Source of the DNA: Idiomarina zobellii
Lineage (GTDB): Bacteria > Pseudomonadota > Gammaproteobacteria > Enterobacterales > Alteromonadaceae
Assembly (NCBI RefSeq): GCF_900100855.1
Contig: NZ_FNCB01000002.1
Span: 248,001 to 312,000 of the forward strand
DNA: 64,000 nt
Reading direction: 5' to 3'
Below are positions 18,109 through 27,990 of the stretch, piece after piece. Under the pieces are notes generated by a model. The model did not search any database and had not been told where the DNA came from. It saw only the letters and a list, made by a program, of their open reading frames with translations. The first letter of the stretch is position 1. Every line of letters starts with the position of its first letter. The translations under genes were made by a program, and so were the position numbers.

Positions 18109-18741
18109 TTACTCCTTAGGTTCGACTTGTTCTGTACGGAAAGTACGAAGTACCCAAATGAATCCGCCAATAATGAAGAACGCACTTGGTGGCATTAGCA
18201 ACAAACCGACTGGTTCGTACCAACCGCCTTCTGATGCTAGTGGCAGAATTTGTACATCGAACAAGCTACCTGAGCCGAACAGCTCTCGTATGAAACCAAC
18301 CACCAACAGCACAACCGAGTAACCTAGACCATTACCGATACCATCCAGTAACGACATGAATGGAGTGCTCTTCATCGCATACGCTTCAGCACGCCCCATG
18401 ACGATACAGTTGGTGATAATAAGACCCACGAATACCGACAGCTCACGAGAAATTTCATAAGCATAAGCTCTCAACACTTGGTCAACCACAATAACCAAGC
18501 TCGCAATGATGGTCATTTGTACGATAATCCGCACACTCGAAGGAATGTGATTACGGATAATCGAGATAAAGAAGTTAGATGCAGCAACAACCGCAGTTAG
18601 TGCGATACACATAACCAAGGTGTTGCTCATTTTTGACGTCACCGCCAATGCAGAGCAAATACCCAGTATTTGCAACGCAATGGGGTTATTCGCGAAGATT
18701 GGCCCGAACAATACGGACTTCATTTCTTTTGCACTAGCCAT
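18109..18741 (-). CDS. nqrD: Na+-NQR subunit D
   Basis: Membrane subunit homologous to NqrE, 210 residues, six predicted helices. The paired cysteines in GICSALAVT and [11 protein letters not shown] are the predicted ligands of the intramembrane iron centre shared with NqrE. It overlaps the end of nqrC by eight bases, which suggests translational coupling. Confidence 0.98.
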   Translation of the reverse strand: MASAKEMKSVLFGPIFANNPIALQILGICSALAVTSKMSNTLVMCIALTAVVAASNFFISIIRNHIPSSVRIIVQMTIIASLVIVVDQVLRAYAYEISRELSVFVGLIITNCIVMGRAEAYAMKSTPFMSLLDGIGNGLGYSVVLLVVGFIRELFGSGSLFDVQILPLASEGGWYEPVGLLLMPPSAFFIIGGFIWVLRTFRTEQVEPKE

Positions 18742-19510
18742 TTGTCAGCTCCCCTTTGCGAAGTTTATCAAGCAATGGGCCGTAAGCTTTGTCGCTCATC
18801 CAAAAATCGATAAGTGCATCTACGCCATTGCTGGTTAAAGTAGCGCCAGAAAGCGCATCAACTTCGTGCTCACCTGAAGCACCACCTTTAACCAAATCAA
18901 ACTTCACTTTTCCATCGTCACCGTAAAGCTCTTTGCCTTCCCAGGTTTTAACCCAGCTAGGATTAGTGATTTCGCCACCTAAGCCCGGTGTCTCTGAGTG
19001 TTCATAGAAGTGAACGCCACGTACGGTGCTCATGTCGTCTTCTAACGAGATAAGACCGTACATTGTGCCCCACAGGCCTTGCCCGCGGATGTGCAGCACC
19101 GCACCGTTACGGTTGCCACTTTCGTCCATGACCAAATAAACTTCGGTCATGGTTTCCATGGTACCTAAACCAGCAATGTCCTCACTTTTGTCAAGTTTGG
19201 TACTGGTTTCGGGGTCGCCGGCGGCTTTGCGGTTATCAAAGTCCTTCGGATCTTTGTCCTGCACCACTTGATAATCTTCCAAGCTAACAACGTGCGCTTT
19301 AATACGCTCGTCGTAGACAGAGGGAATATCCATACCGGCTTCTAAGATGCCTGCCGCGTTCAGGATGTGACGCTGCATCGCCAGCGCCGCGTTCTTTTCC
19401 TGCATTGGTTTAAGCGCTACCGCTGAACCCGCAACCAGAATTGAACACACCAAACAAAGCGCCAGCACAACACCTATCGTTTTGCCTAAGCTTTCGTTCT
19501 TATTAGACAT
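18734..19510 (-). CDS. nqrC: Na+-NQR subunit C (covalent FMN)
   Basis: Membrane-anchored periplasmic FMN subunit, 258 residues, with one N-terminal helix (about 10-32). The flavinylation motif is clear in [13 protein letters not shown], where the threonine of SGAT receives FMN from ApbE. It overlaps both nqrB and nqrD by eight bases, a compact operon layout. Confidence 0.98.
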   Translation of the reverse strand: MSNKNESLGKTIGVVLALCLVCSILVAGSAVALKPMQEKNAALAMQRHILNAAGILEAGMDIPSVYDERIKAHVVSLEDYQVVQDKDPKDFDNRKAAGDPETSTKLDKSEDIAGLGTMETMTEVYLVMDESGNRNGAVLHIRGQGLWGTMYGLISLEDDMSTVRGVHFYEHSETPGLGGEITNPSWVKTWEGKELYGDDGKVKFDLVKGGASGEHEVDALSGATLTSNGVDALIDFWMSDKAYGPLLDKLRKGELTNG

Positions 19511-20705
19511 TGCGTGCTAACCTCCGTTTAATGTTTGCCTGTGCTACAAAGTAGTCAAACAGCGGTGCAAAAACGTTCGCGAACAAGATAGCCAGCATAA
19601 TACCTTCCGGGAATGCCGGGTTAATGACACGAATCATCACCGTCATGAAGCCAATTAACAGACCGTATGCGAACTTACCTTTGTTCGTAAATGACGCTGA
19701 CACCGGGTCAGTTGCCATAAACATCATTGCAAAGGCAAAGCCACCTAATACTAAGTGCCAGTACCAAGGCATTGCGAACATTGGGTTTGAGTCGCTACCA
19801 ATAAGGTTAAGCAAGCCTGAGAACAGTACCATTCCCACAAAAACACCGGAAACAATACGCCATGATGCAATGCGGAAGTAAATTAATGCCAGACCACCGA
19901 TAAGAATCATCAGTGTTGAGACTTCACCGACTGAGCCCTGAATGTTACCTAAGAAGGCATTCCACCAGAGTTCAGTATCAGCGTAGTTCAGGTTGCCAAG
20001 CGCAGCCGCACCTAAGTTGGTTGCACCTGAGAAACCGTCTACCGCTGTCCAGATAGAGTCACCTGACATACTTGCTGGATACGCAAAGTATAAGAATGCG
20101 CGACCGGTTAATGCTGGGTTCAGGAAGTTACGGCCTGTACCACCAAAGATTTCCTTACCAATAACGACACCAAAGGTGATACCCAGAGCAACCTGCCAAA
20201 GCGGTGTTGTTGCTGGCAAAATCAGCGAGAACAGAACCGAAGTAACGAAGAAGCCTTCATTAACTTCGTGCTTGCGAACGGTCGCAAACAGAACTTCCCA
20301 GAAACCGCCGACAATAAAGGTTACCGCATAAATGGGTAGATACCAGCAGGCGCCATACCACATTTTAGTAAGCCAGCCAGCGTCGGCTCCAAGATCACCA
20401 CCGAGTAACTGGAATAAGCCCACTTGCCATGCGTCTGATAACGCATAACCGTCAGCTAATGCTATAGCTGCCTGGTTACCGACGTTATACATTCCCCAAA
20501 ACATTGCCGGGAATGTCATCATCCACACCAAAATCATGATGCGCTTCAGGTCGATGCGATCACGCACGTGCGTACTCGACTTAGTCACAGTACCCGGTGT
20601 GTATAAAACTGTGGCTACCGCTTCGTAAAGCGCATACCACTTCTCGTATTTACCGCCTTTCTCAAACTGCGGCTCAATACGTTCAAGAGTATCTTTCAAG
20701 CTCAT
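19503..20705 (-). CDS. nqrB: Na+-NQR subunit B (FMN, riboflavin, ion channel)
   Basis: Largest membrane subunit, 400 residues with about ten helices. It holds covalent FMN, riboflavin and the Na+ path and contributes to the quinone site. The FMN threonine lies in [12 protein letters not shown]. The nucleus [23 protein letters not shown] and the C-terminal [14 protein letters not shown] block are conserved. It starts two bases after nqrA. Confidence 0.98.
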   Translation of the reverse strand: MSLKDTLERIEPQFEKGGKYEKWYALYEAVATVLYTPGTVTKSSTHVRDRIDLKRIMILVWMMTFPAMFWGMYNVGNQAAIALADGYALSDAWQVGLFQLLGGDLGADAGWLTKMWYGACWYLPIYAVTFIVGGFWEVLFATVRKHEVNEGFFVTSVLFSLILPATTPLWQVALGITFGVVIGKEIFGGTGRNFLNPALTGRAFLYFAYPASMSGDSIWTAVDGFSGATNLGAAALGNLNYADTELWWNAFLGNIQGSVGEVSTLMILIGGLALIYFRIASWRIVSGVFVGMVLFSGLLNLIGSDSNPMFAMPWYWHLVLGGFAFAMMFMATDPVSASFTNKGKFAYGLLIGFMTVMIRVINPAFPEGIMLAILFANVFAPLFDYFVAQANIKRRLARNV

Positions 20706-20707
20706 GG

Positions 20708-22048
20708 TTAGCCTTCTTTCTCAATCTTAGTGAGACAATCACGCAACACCGGTCCATACTCGTATTTACCGGGGCAAACATAGGTGCACAGTGCCAGATC
20801 TTCTTCATCTAACTCTAAGCAGCCCAGTTGTTGACCTTCGTCTGTATCGCCAGACAGTAAGTCGCGCAGTAATAAGGTTGGCAAAATATCCAAAGGCATG
20901 ACGCGTTCATAGTTACCAATAGGCACCATTGAACGTGACGAACCATTTGTCGAGGTTGTCATGCTGAATAATTTCTTCGGATTAAAATGCCCCGCATAAG
21001 CTCGGGTAACTGAGTGCAAGTCTGAACCCGGGCGCAGCCAACCAAGAAACTCTTTGTGATCGCCTTCTGGAATCACGCTTACTTGGTTATGGAAACGACC
21101 TAACCACGCATGAGCATCATCGGCTGTGTGTCCGTGTAAGACAGAACCAGAAATAATACGCTGGTTGTCACCCGCTAACTCGCCGTCTGTCAACTGGTGC
21201 AAGTTAGCCCCCATGCGAGTACGCAATAAGCGAGGCTCTTTAACGCCTTCGCCGCCTAAAGCCACCATGCGGTCAGTAAAGATTTCACCGGTCGTGAACA
21301 ACTTGCCGTAAGCAATAACGTCCTGATAGCCAATGTGCCAAACCGGACGCTGCAAGCTAGCAGGCTGCAGGAAGTGAATGTGAGTACCGACTAACCCTGC
21401 CGGGTGCGGCCCCTGGAAAGACTCCAAAGTGACCTCTGCATCACCAGTATCAACTTCAGCGTCGCCCGCTTTAGCGACAAACAGTTTACCTTCAGTCAGG
21501 TTCGATAATACTTTCAAACCATCGATAAAGGCTTGCTTGTTTTCACTAATGAAAGCCGTTGGGTCGCCAGCTAATGGATTCGTATCCATAGCATTAACGA
21601 AAATAGCGGTTGCTTCTGCATCCAGAGCAGGAGCTTTACTGTAAGGACGAGTGCGAAGTGCCGGCCATTGGCCTGACTCAACCAATATTTCCTGCACTTT
21701 TTCACGACCTAGCGAGGTCAGTTTATCGCTATCGAACTTATCGAAGGTGACTTGCTCTTCACCATCCAGCTCAATAACTACCGCTTGTAAAACACGACGC
21801 TCACCACGCAGAATGTCTTTAACAACACCAGCTCCGGGAGCTGTGTATTTGACACCAGGGTTTTTCTTATCCTCGAAAATCAATTGACCTTTTTTAACGC
21901 GGTCATCGACTTTCACGTGCATGGTTGGGCGCATACCCACGTATTCTTCACCTAAGGTAGCAACCGTTGTTACGGCCTTACCGTCGGATAACTTTTGCTG
22001 GGGCGCCCCTTTAATAGGGATGTCCAGCCCTTTTTTGATCGTAATCAT
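20708..22048 (-). CDS. nqrA: Na+-NQR subunit A
   Basis: Peripheral cytoplasmic subunit of the sodium pump, about 446 residues, beginning [14 protein letters not shown] as in Vibrio. NqrA contributes to quinone binding near NqrB. The frame has a GTG four codons earlier (22060), but the ATG at 22048 matches the family. The ribosome site is weak for either choice. As first gene of nqrABCDEF-apbE-nqrM it follows a strong terminator-like hairpin, so its promoter should lie within roughly the 70 bases upstream, where I see no convincing match. Confidence 0.96.
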   Translation of the reverse strand: MITIKKGLDIPIKGAPQQKLSDGKAVTTVATLGEEYVGMRPTMHVKVDDRVKKGQLIFEDKKNPGVKYTAPGAGVVKDILRGERRVLQAVVIELDGEEQVTFDKFDSDKLTSLGREKVQEILVESGQWPALRTRPYSKAPALDAEATAIFVNAMDTNPLAGDPTAFISENKQAFIDGLKVLSNLTEGKLFVAKAGDAEVDTGDAEVTLESFQGPHPAGLVGTHIHFLQPASLQRPVWHIGYQDVIAYGKLFTTGEIFTDRMVALGGEGVKEPRLLRTRMGANLHQLTDGELAGDNQRIISGSVLHGHTADDAHAWLGRFHNQVSVIPEGDHKEFLGWLRPGSDLHSVTRAYAGHFNPKKLFSMTTSTNGSSRSMVPIGNYERVMPLDILPTLLLRDLLSGDTDEGQQLGCLELDEEDLALCTYVCPGKYEYGPVLRDCLTKIEKEG

Positions 22049-22114
22049 ATGCGTTTGCACTACTCGTTAAGGGAAGATTCATCACAACCAGTCATAAAAG
22101 ACTGAAACCTGAAA

Positions 22115-22169
22115 AATCAAAAAGTTACCGGCATAACTTTCCCCGGCCAGGGGTATTTTTGCCGGTAAC
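22115..22169 (-). terminator. Nested hairpin terminator between fabV and nqrA
   Basis: On the minus strand, ten-base arms GTTACCGGCA and TGCCGGTAAC (22160-22169 and 22124-22133) enclose an inner CCCC/GGGG stem, followed by TTTTTGATTTTT. It lies 54 bases after the fabV stop and is most likely its terminator. It could also act as an attenuator if fabV transcripts enter nqr. Confidence 0.8.
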
Positions 22170-22222
22170 TCGAAACGTTTTCCACACTTATCGTCGGAAT
22201 TTTAGCATTTTTCCTACAACGC

Positions 22223-23401
22223 TTACCAGTTTACTTTTGGATTTACATCAGCATCGTAGTCGACGTTGTCAAAACCAAAGCCAAACAGTTTCAAAAAGTC
22301 GTTGTGGTAACCTTCATAGTCCGCTAAATCGTGGAAATTCTCTTGGGTGACTTTATCCCAAAGCGCTTCAACTTTAGCTTGTGTTTTATCATTGGTTTCA
22401 TAGCCATCCATGTGCAGGCGCCCTGCATCGTCAAGCTCTGGGGTTTCAGCATAAAGCCCTTCAGTAAACAGGCGATAAATTTGCTCAATACAACCTTCGT
22501 GCGTTCCTTCCTCTTTCATTACGCCGTAAATCAGCGAAATATAAAGCGGCATCACAGGAATAGCGGAGCTGGCTTGTGTTACCAAGGCTTTTAGTGAAGA
22601 CACATAAGCTTTCAGATTAACATCTTTATAAGTGTCATCTAGCGCAGATGAGGCTCTGTCGAGATCTTCTTTTGCCCGACCAATGGTTGCATGACCATAA
22701 ATAGGCCAGGTCAGTTTCTTACCGATATACGTATAAGCCGTTGTCTGACAGTCATTCGCCAGAAGGTCGGCATCGTGCAGAGCTTTAATCCAACGCTCCC
22801 AGTCTTCACCGCCCATGACTTTAACCGTGTTTGCAATGTCGTCATCAGTCGCAGGGTCAAGTGTCACTTCGTGCACCTGATCTTTATCGGTATTATAGGT
22901 CTTCGTCGTGTATTGCTTACCAATTGGCTTAAGCACAGAGCTATAAAGCTCGCCGCTTTCAGGGTCTTTGCGCTTAGGTGACGCTAAGCTATAAACAACA
23001 AGGTCAATTTTGCCCATGTTATTTTTGATGTAGTCGATACTTTCCTGTTTTATTTCATCAGAAAATGCATCGCCATTTATTGAGTGGAATTTAAGACCTT
23101 CGCTTTCCGCTTCCTGGTGAAACGCAGCGGTATTGTACCAGCCTGCAGTGGCTGTTTTCTTTTCTGTTGGCTCTTTCTCAAAGCAAACGCCCAGTGTATG
23201 CGCTTGTCCACCAAAGGCGGCGGTAATACGTGAAGCTAAGCCGTAACCGGTAGAGCATCCAATAACAAGAACGTTTTTCGGTGCATTTTCGATAGGAGGT
23301 TGCTGCTTGACGTAACTTATTTGACGTTTAACGTTTTCGGCGCAACCGACCGGATGTGCGTTTGTACAAATAAACCCTCTGATTTTAGGCTTAATAACCA
23401 T
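22223..23401 (-). CDS. fabV: Enoyl-ACP reductase FabV
   Basis: NADH-dependent enoyl-ACP/trans-2-enoyl-CoA reductase, the last step of each fatty acid elongation cycle. The 392 residues show the N-terminal KPKIRGFICTNAHPVGC pattern, the nucleotide-binding GCSTGYGLASR, and the FabV-specific Y-x8-K active site in YGHATIGRAK, longer than the Y-x6-K of FabI. FabV enzymes are known in Vibrio and Pseudomonas for low triclosan sensitivity. Whether a fabI also exists cannot be told from this window. It is monocistronic by its terminator. Confidence 0.96.
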   Translation of the reverse strand: MVIKPKIRGFICTNAHPVGCAENVKRQISYVKQQPPIENAPKNVLVIGCSTGYGLASRITAAFGGQAHTLGVCFEKEPTEKKTATAGWYNTAAFHQEAESEGLKFHSINGDAFSDEIKQESIDYIKNNMGKIDLVVYSLASPKRKDPESGELYSSVLKPIGKQYTTKTYNTDKDQVHEVTLDPATDDDIANTVKVMGGEDWERWIKALHDADLLANDCQTTAYTYIGKKLTWPIYGHATIGRAKEDLDRASSALDDTYKDVNLKAYVSSLKALVTQASSAIPVMPLYISLIYGVMKEEGTHEGCIEQIYRLFTEGLYAETPELDDAGRLHMDGYETNDKTQAKVEALWDKVTQENFHDLADYEGYHNDFLKLFGFGFDNVDYDADVNPKVNW

Positions 23402-23486
23402 GTCGATATGTTCCCTTTTTCCGGATTATTTCCCCCATTGTAACCAATGAAAGCGCAGGAACACATCAGACATGCTTAATTTTTCT

Positions 23487-23810
23487 TTAATGCGCCGCGA
23501 CTTTCGAGCCGCCCATACAATTCGGTGAACGTGGTGCTGTTCCGGAAACCTGTTCCCACTCGCCTTCAGTGTAGGTATGTAGCGCCAGCGCATGAATATC
23601 ATTCATTAGCTCATCGGCTAAAATTTTATTGACTGCTCGATGCCGGTTAATCAGTCTCTCACCACTAAATTTAGGCGTTACCAAAACAACTTTAAAGTGC
23701 GACTCGGCATTAGGTCCGCCTGAGTGCATATGGCTCTCATCCTGCACTTCAAGGTGCACCGGCGCGAATGCGTCGCGAAGTTTATTTTCAATTTTTAAGC
23801 TTACTGACAT
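23487..23810 (-). CDS. bolA: BolA-family protein
   Basis: Small (about 107 residues) BolA-fold protein, thought to bind Fe-S clusters with monothiol glutaredoxins and to affect stress morphology. The family core is visible: SLKIENKLRDAFAPVHLEVQDES, the conserved HxxG-x-HFKVVLV region, and RHRAVNKILADEL with a histidine-rich end (IHALALHTYT). The ATG at 23810 has an AGGAGA site seven bases upstream and gives the normal BolA start, so the nine-codon extension is unlikely. Confidence 0.93.
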   Translation of the reverse strand: MSVSLKIENKLRDAFAPVHLEVQDESHMHSGGPNAESHFKVVLVTPKFSGERLINRHRAVNKILADELMNDIHALALHTYTEGEWEQVSGTAPRSPNCMGGSKVAAH

Positions 23811-23844
23811 GACGTTATCTCCTGCACTCAATGCCATAGTATTT

Positions 23845-23883
23845 AGTCTAGTAGACTCCTGTTCATTCGCAGGAGTTTTTTCT
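23845..23883 (+). terminator. Palindrome and plus-strand terminator-like hairpin near bolA
   Basis: A 13-base palindrome AGTCTA-G-TAGACT (23845-23857) abuts ACTCCTG/CAGGAGT followed by six T residues on the plus strand. No plus-strand gene precedes it. On the minus strand it lies between the lipoprotein stop and bolA but lacks a T tract there. Function is uncertain. Confidence 0.45.
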
Positions 23884-23935
23884 ATTCATTACCCTAACTC
23901 TACGAAAAATCGGCAAATAAAGTTTGCTGCTTTGT

Positions 23936-24403
23936 TCAGTACGAATCATCCACCGCAACGTGACACACTTGTTCCGATGACGACAGAAACGCCACTAGGG
24001 GAAACACAGCGTCTTCCAGTTCGCCTTTTGATACGTTTGCAGGCATAGCCACATGGTAACGCTGAGCGCTGATATTCCCTTCTTTTTGCCACAGCAACCT
24101 TTGTTGGTCAGAAAGCAGTTCTGCAAGCTTCTCAAGCCCCTCATCACGATAAGGCGGAAACGCAGTAGGTTCACCGGAACCACGCCAACCTCTTAACTCA
24201 CTCTCAGACGCGAGAAGGTCCTCGTTGACCCTGTCACGACAGAAACTCAATTCAATAACAGAACGGCTTAGTTGCCACTCGCTGTTTGGCAGCAACTGCT
24301 GGTCCAGCGACATAATTTCACTCTCTTTTAAGGTGTTTGTTGTTTGCTGCTCACAACCAACTAGCGCTAACAAGGCAACTAATGCGAATACCCAGTTTTT
24401 CAT
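23936..24403 (-). CDS. Hypothetical lipoprotein
   Basis: Uncharacterised 155-residue protein with a signal peptide and lipobox LVGC (cysteine 17), so probably an envelope lipoprotein. The mature part is mainly hydrophilic, with a cysteine in LSFCRDR, a central LEKLAELLSDQQRLLW helix, and another cysteine near the end (EQVCHVAV); the latter two cysteines could form a disulfide. I do not recognise a domain. It stands upstream of bolA on the same strand with 125 bases between, and is divergent from the Wzi-like gene. Confidence 0.7.
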   Translation of the reverse strand: MKNWVFALVALLALVGCEQQTTNTLKESEIMSLDQQLLPNSEWQLSRSVIELSFCRDRVNEDLLASESELRGWRGSGEPTAFPPYRDEGLEKLAELLSDQQRLLWQKEGNISAQRYHVAMPANVSKGELEDAVFPLVAFLSSSEQVCHVAVDDSY

Positions 24404-24522
24404 TCTTCAGCCCTCTCTTATTTGCGAGCGTATTATAACGTATTCACACCAACAAACCGTTGTCTTCGTGTTAAAAAGTCTGGCACTATATAATGCAATT
24501 CTAATAACGAAATTATCTGTGA

Positions 24523-25821
24523 ATGCGCTTCATTAAACACACATATTTAGCGGCAGCCTTGTGCGTCGCCGCTGCGTCACCCTCATACGCTTCTGTCTGG
24601 ATTGAAGCGAGCGATGTCGAGTTACGTAATAGCCTTATTGTTCTTGCAGAGTCAGGTTTAATAGAAACACCTATTCAGCAGTACCCGGTAGCCTGGAAAA
24701 GCATATTACCGCAATTGGACGCGCTAGACCCAAGCGAACTTTCAAATACTCAAAAGTTGGCACTTCAACACGTTCGACACAGTTTGTCACAGGCACAAAG
24801 TGGACCAAAAACACGTTGGTATATCGCGGCGACCGACTCTGAAAATGCGGTTTTAGACTACGGCGACGACATCTACGAAGAAGGCAAAATAAGCCTAAGC
24901 CGAACCATGCATGGTGAGCGCTGGGCAGCGCGTGTACAAGTAAATTATCGACAGGATCCTTTCGAAGGTGACCATAAAAAGACATTAGACGGTAGCTATC
25001 TTGCCTACAACCTGAATGACTGGAGTTTTAGTGTCGATACATTACCACTACGTTGGGGGCCGGCCGAGCACAGTAGCCTGCTCTTTTCTAATAATGCACG
25101 ACCTATTCCAAAAGTTCGCGTTGACTATGCGCCTGACTATCCTCCAGCAGGCATGGCTCCGTTCAAAATCAGTTTATTTAGCGGTTACCAGGACGACGGC
25201 TACAGCCAACATTATCAAGTTCACGGCATTCGCTTTTCCAGCCAGTTTCTAAGTAAGCTTTGGTTCGGCATTAGCGCCATAGAACAGCGAGAAGATACTA
25301 TCAGTAACCGAATGCTGACCGCCGACGCCAGAACCGGCTTTAACTGGGGCAAACACCAATTTTCCGCTTATGCTGAAATTGGCATCGATAAGCAATTAGA
25401 AAGTGATGATAAACCGGCTTACACCCTTGGTGGCCAGTGGATGATGGGCTCTGACAGCGTTCGTCATAGCGTTACGGTCGAATACAGTCAGTTAGACGGC
25501 GGCAATGAGCATGACTTTTATTCGACGAACAACGCAGGAAGGCAGTACTTTTTAAGTCACCAGCGGAACCCGGGCTCACCTTTTCCCAAAGGGAGTCAAA
25601 CTGCGTCCTTTAGTTACCGTCAGTTTTCAAATGATGGCTCCGCCTGGACCGTGTTAGTCAGTCGCAGCAATAACGACGGATCCGACAGCACATCGCGCGC
25701 TTTAATTCGTCGTACACAGCCAGTTTGGGACAGTTTAGTCAGGTTATCGGTTCAATACCTTGACTCACCTATGATTGATCAAGACGTTGGCGTTCAATTC
25801 AGCTGGGAGTGGCGGTTTTAA
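24523..25821 (+). CDS. Wzi-like capsule assembly outer-membrane protein
   Basis: Predicted outer-membrane beta-barrel of 432 residues with a signal peptide cleaved near ASPSYA. After it comes the helical N-terminal region (ELRNSLIVLAESGLIETPIQQYPVAW) typical of Wzi/capsule-assembly family proteins. The rest alternates hydrophobic and polar residues as barrel strands and ends in an aromatic strand terminating WEWRF. Wzi in E. coli binds capsule polysaccharide to the surface. No capsule genes are nearby, so the ligand is open. It converges with and overlaps pqiC by four bases. Confidence 0.82.
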   Translation: MRFIKHTYLAAALCVAAASPSYASVWIEASDVELRNSLIVLAESGLIETPIQQYPVAWKSILPQLDALDPSELSNTQKLALQHVRHSLSQAQSGPKTRWYIAATDSENAVLDYGDDIYEEGKISLSRTMHGERWAARVQVNYRQDPFEGDHKKTLDGSYLAYNLNDWSFSVDTLPLRWGPAEHSSLLFSNNARPIPKVRVDYAPDYPPAGMAPFKISLFSGYQDDGYSQHYQVHGIRFSSQFLSKLWFGISAIEQREDTISNRMLTADARTGFNWGKHQFSAYAEIGIDKQLESDDKPAYTLGGQWMMGSDSVRHSVTVEYSQLDGGNEHDFYSTNNAGRQYFLSHQRNPGSPFPKGSQTASFSYRQFSNDGSAWTVLVSRSNNDGSDSTSRALIRRTQPVWDSLVRLSVQYLDSPMIDQDVGVQFSWEWRF

Positions 25822-26357
25822 TCGCCACTCATCGAGTTAACAGACAAGCTAATAGTGTCCATACTGTGCAACCAGGCTTCATCTAACGCATTGACTAAAG
25901 CAGCGTAACCGTCGGCTTTTAATGGCACTTTTTCGGTAAATGCACCACTGACTGTATTAGCGCTGTTTTCCATCTCGTATTGCCAATGTCCAGCAATGAC
26001 CGCATGCGAATTATAACTCCCATAAAAATCTTCAATGGTGACAGTTAAGAGTCCAGTGCAGTCATCGTTCAGCATTAGCCGCTGAATGCTGCGTTGTAAC
26101 TGGTTCGACAAAGGCGTGCTCCAGCGGTGCTGTTTTGCCGTATGCCAACGCGTTTCATCCTGCTGAATTTGTATTCCCATTTTAGACGCCGCTTCACCTA
26201 CGACAATGCTTCGCTGCGATGCGGGACAAATGGCGTCAACCGACTGGCTTAAATGCGGTAAACGATACTGCGTAATATTATAACTTTGGCTAGAACAGCC
26301 CGCTAAAAACAATGCCGCTAAGCTTACCGAGCCGGCTAATACGTTTTTAATTTTCAT
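25818..26357 (-). CDS. pqiC: PqiC-type outer-membrane lipoprotein
   Basis: Lipoprotein (179 residues) of the PqiC/YmbA family, with lipobox LAGC. The mature domain has the family's SQSYNITQYRLP opening and an EDFYGSY block. PqiC anchors the PqiB tube to the outer membrane in the intermembrane lipid transport system. It overlaps the pqiB end by 11 bases, so the genes are coupled. Confidence 0.9.
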   Translation of the reverse strand: MKIKNVLAGSVSLAALFLAGCSSQSYNITQYRLPHLSQSVDAICPASQRSIVVGEAASKMGIQIQQDETRWHTAKQHRWSTPLSNQLQRSIQRLMLNDDCTGLLTVTIEDFYGSYNSHAVIAGHWQYEMENSANTVSGAFTEKVPLKADGYAALVNALDEAWLHSMDTISLSVNSMSGD

Positions 26358-27990
26358 AGGCTTTTGGCTCCGGATCTGGTGTCACTGATGGGCTAAAAAT
26401 CAGTGAGTTAGGTTGCTGCTGAAGCTGCTCAATAACTGGCTGTAAATCTCTTGAGAGCTTTTCAACTTCATTTAAGGTCTGGTTTAACTGCCGGCGCGTC
26501 GGCGAATCATCACTTAAGCTACCGGTTAATTCTTGCAGCTGTTGTAAGTTTTGCTTCAGTAATTTTGGAAGCTGGTTTATCTCTGGTTGCTCAAGCACTT
26601 GCGCCAGCGATTTTGAAATATCATTTAACGTGTTAGCCGTAACATCAACCGACTGCATCGCTTGAGAGAAGTCCGACAAACTATTCTCTAGCGGCAGTTT
26701 ATTAAACTTATCCATCAGCTGCGTTAGCTTTTCCTCCAGGCGTGTGAAATCACTAGCCATCGCCGGCATAACCGGGTAGCCGGCGAACTTCTGGTCACCC
26801 TCAACCGGCTCTGCATCAGAGTAGAAACTGACATCGACAAACAGTGTATTTGTCAGCAAGTTTGACGCCCGTATATTAGCTCGCAGCCCCTGCTCAAAAA
26901 GCTCCGGTAAACGTTTTCCCCAACTATTAATATTGGTGTCAGCCACTAACCCCCGTAATCGCTCGGGTTCAAAACGAATTAGAATAGGAATGCGTTTTAG
27001 AGGTGCCTCGTCGTCCTCATCCGGGAACCAGCGCAACGGAACCTCTCTAACCGTGCCGACACGCACACCTTTAAACTGCACAGGAGCTCCTTTCTCAAGT
27101 CCTGCTATGGACTCGTCAAGCAACACCACATAGTCAATGCCATGAATAAAGCCTTGTTGCTTAGCTTCTTCTAAACTATTAAATAGCTCAAAGCTTGTTG
27201 ACTGTTGCAGCGTATCGCCCCGCGGCTGGCCTTCCGGCACTCCAAAAGTAATAGCAGCACCGAGCAAAGAGTCTATTGAGCCAAGGGCAAGATCAATGCC
27301 CTGAGAGTTCCACTGAACCGATACGCCACGTTGTAACCAGAAACGCGTATTTTCTGTCAGTAATTCATCATAAGGGGCTTTCACAAAAACTTGGTAGCGG
27401 CTCTCACGCTTATCCACCAAAAATTCTGTTTGCTCAACTTGGCCAACAGTGAAGCCCTGATACTGAACGGAGTCTCCGACAGACACCTGACTTTGACCGT
27501 CACTTACTAGCGTGAGTCGCTTGCCGGGCGTTTCCTGAGGTGTCACCGGCGGATTTTCGAGCGCCGTGAAATGTGATTGAAAATCGCCACCATCACCTGG
27601 CTGTAATTGAATATAAGCACCTGACAGCAAGGTACCCAGGCCGCTCACGCCACGACGCCCAATTCTGGGTTTCACAACCCATACTTCAGTACCGCTATTC
27701 AGCATACGATCGGTGTCCTCATTCATTGACACTTCAATAACCGCTTCTTTAAAGTCGTCAGACAAGCGTACTTCGGTGACTTGTCCAACATCGACATTAC
27801 GTACTTTTATCCGTGTTTTTCCCGGCTCTATACCCTCTGCATCTGACACCGATATGGTAATTGTCGGACCAGCACCACTTGTGTCCTGCCAAACCATCCA
27901 GCCCGCAACAAGAAATGCGACGATAGGCACTATCCATACCGGCGACAGTACTTTTAAACGGCTGACTTTCGCGACATCGGGTTCTGTCAT
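26347..27990 (-). CDS. pqiB: Intermembrane lipid transport protein PqiB (MCE repeats)
   Basis: Periplasm-spanning MCE protein of 547 residues with one N-terminal membrane helix (about 15-37) and three MlaD/MCE domains: near 40-135 (TRIKVRNVDVGQV), near 155-255 (SVQYQGFTVGQV) and near 280-400 (APVQFKGVRVGTV). A long C-terminal helical region probably forms the needle of the tube. The three-domain count is the PqiB form rather than YebT. It sits between pqiA and pqiC with overlapping ends. Confidence 0.95.
   Translation of the reverse strand: MTEPDVAKVSRLKVLSPVWIVPIVAFLVAGWMVWQDTSGAGPTITISVSDAEGIEPGKTRIKVRNVDVGQVTEVRLSDDFKEAVIEVSMNEDTDRMLNSGTEVWVVKPRIGRRGVSGLGTLLSGAYIQLQPGDGGDFQSHFTALENPPVTPQETPGKRLTLVSDGQSQVSVGDSVQYQGFTVGQVEQTEFLVDKRESRYQVFVKAPYDELLTENTRFWLQRGVSVQWNSQGIDLALGSIDSLLGAAITFGVPEGQPRGDTLQQSTSFELFNSLEEAKQQGFIHGIDYVVLLDESIAGLEKGAPVQFKGVRVGTVREVPLRWFPDEDDEAPLKRIPILIRFEPERLRGLVADTNINSWGKRLPELFEQGLRANIRASNLLTNTLFVDVSFYSDAEPVEGDQKFAGYPVMPAMASDFTRLEEKLTQLMDKFNKLPLENSLSDFSQAMQSVDVTANTLNDISKSLAQVLEQPEINQLPKLLKQNLQQLQELTGSLSDDSPTRRQLNQTLNEVEKLSRDLQPVIEQLQQQPNSLIFSPSVTPDPEPKAYEN

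Noticed and set aside
22050..22115. Riboswitch in the nqr leader
   Set aside because: The leader is too short and shows only one small hairpin; no known riboswitch core is recognisable.
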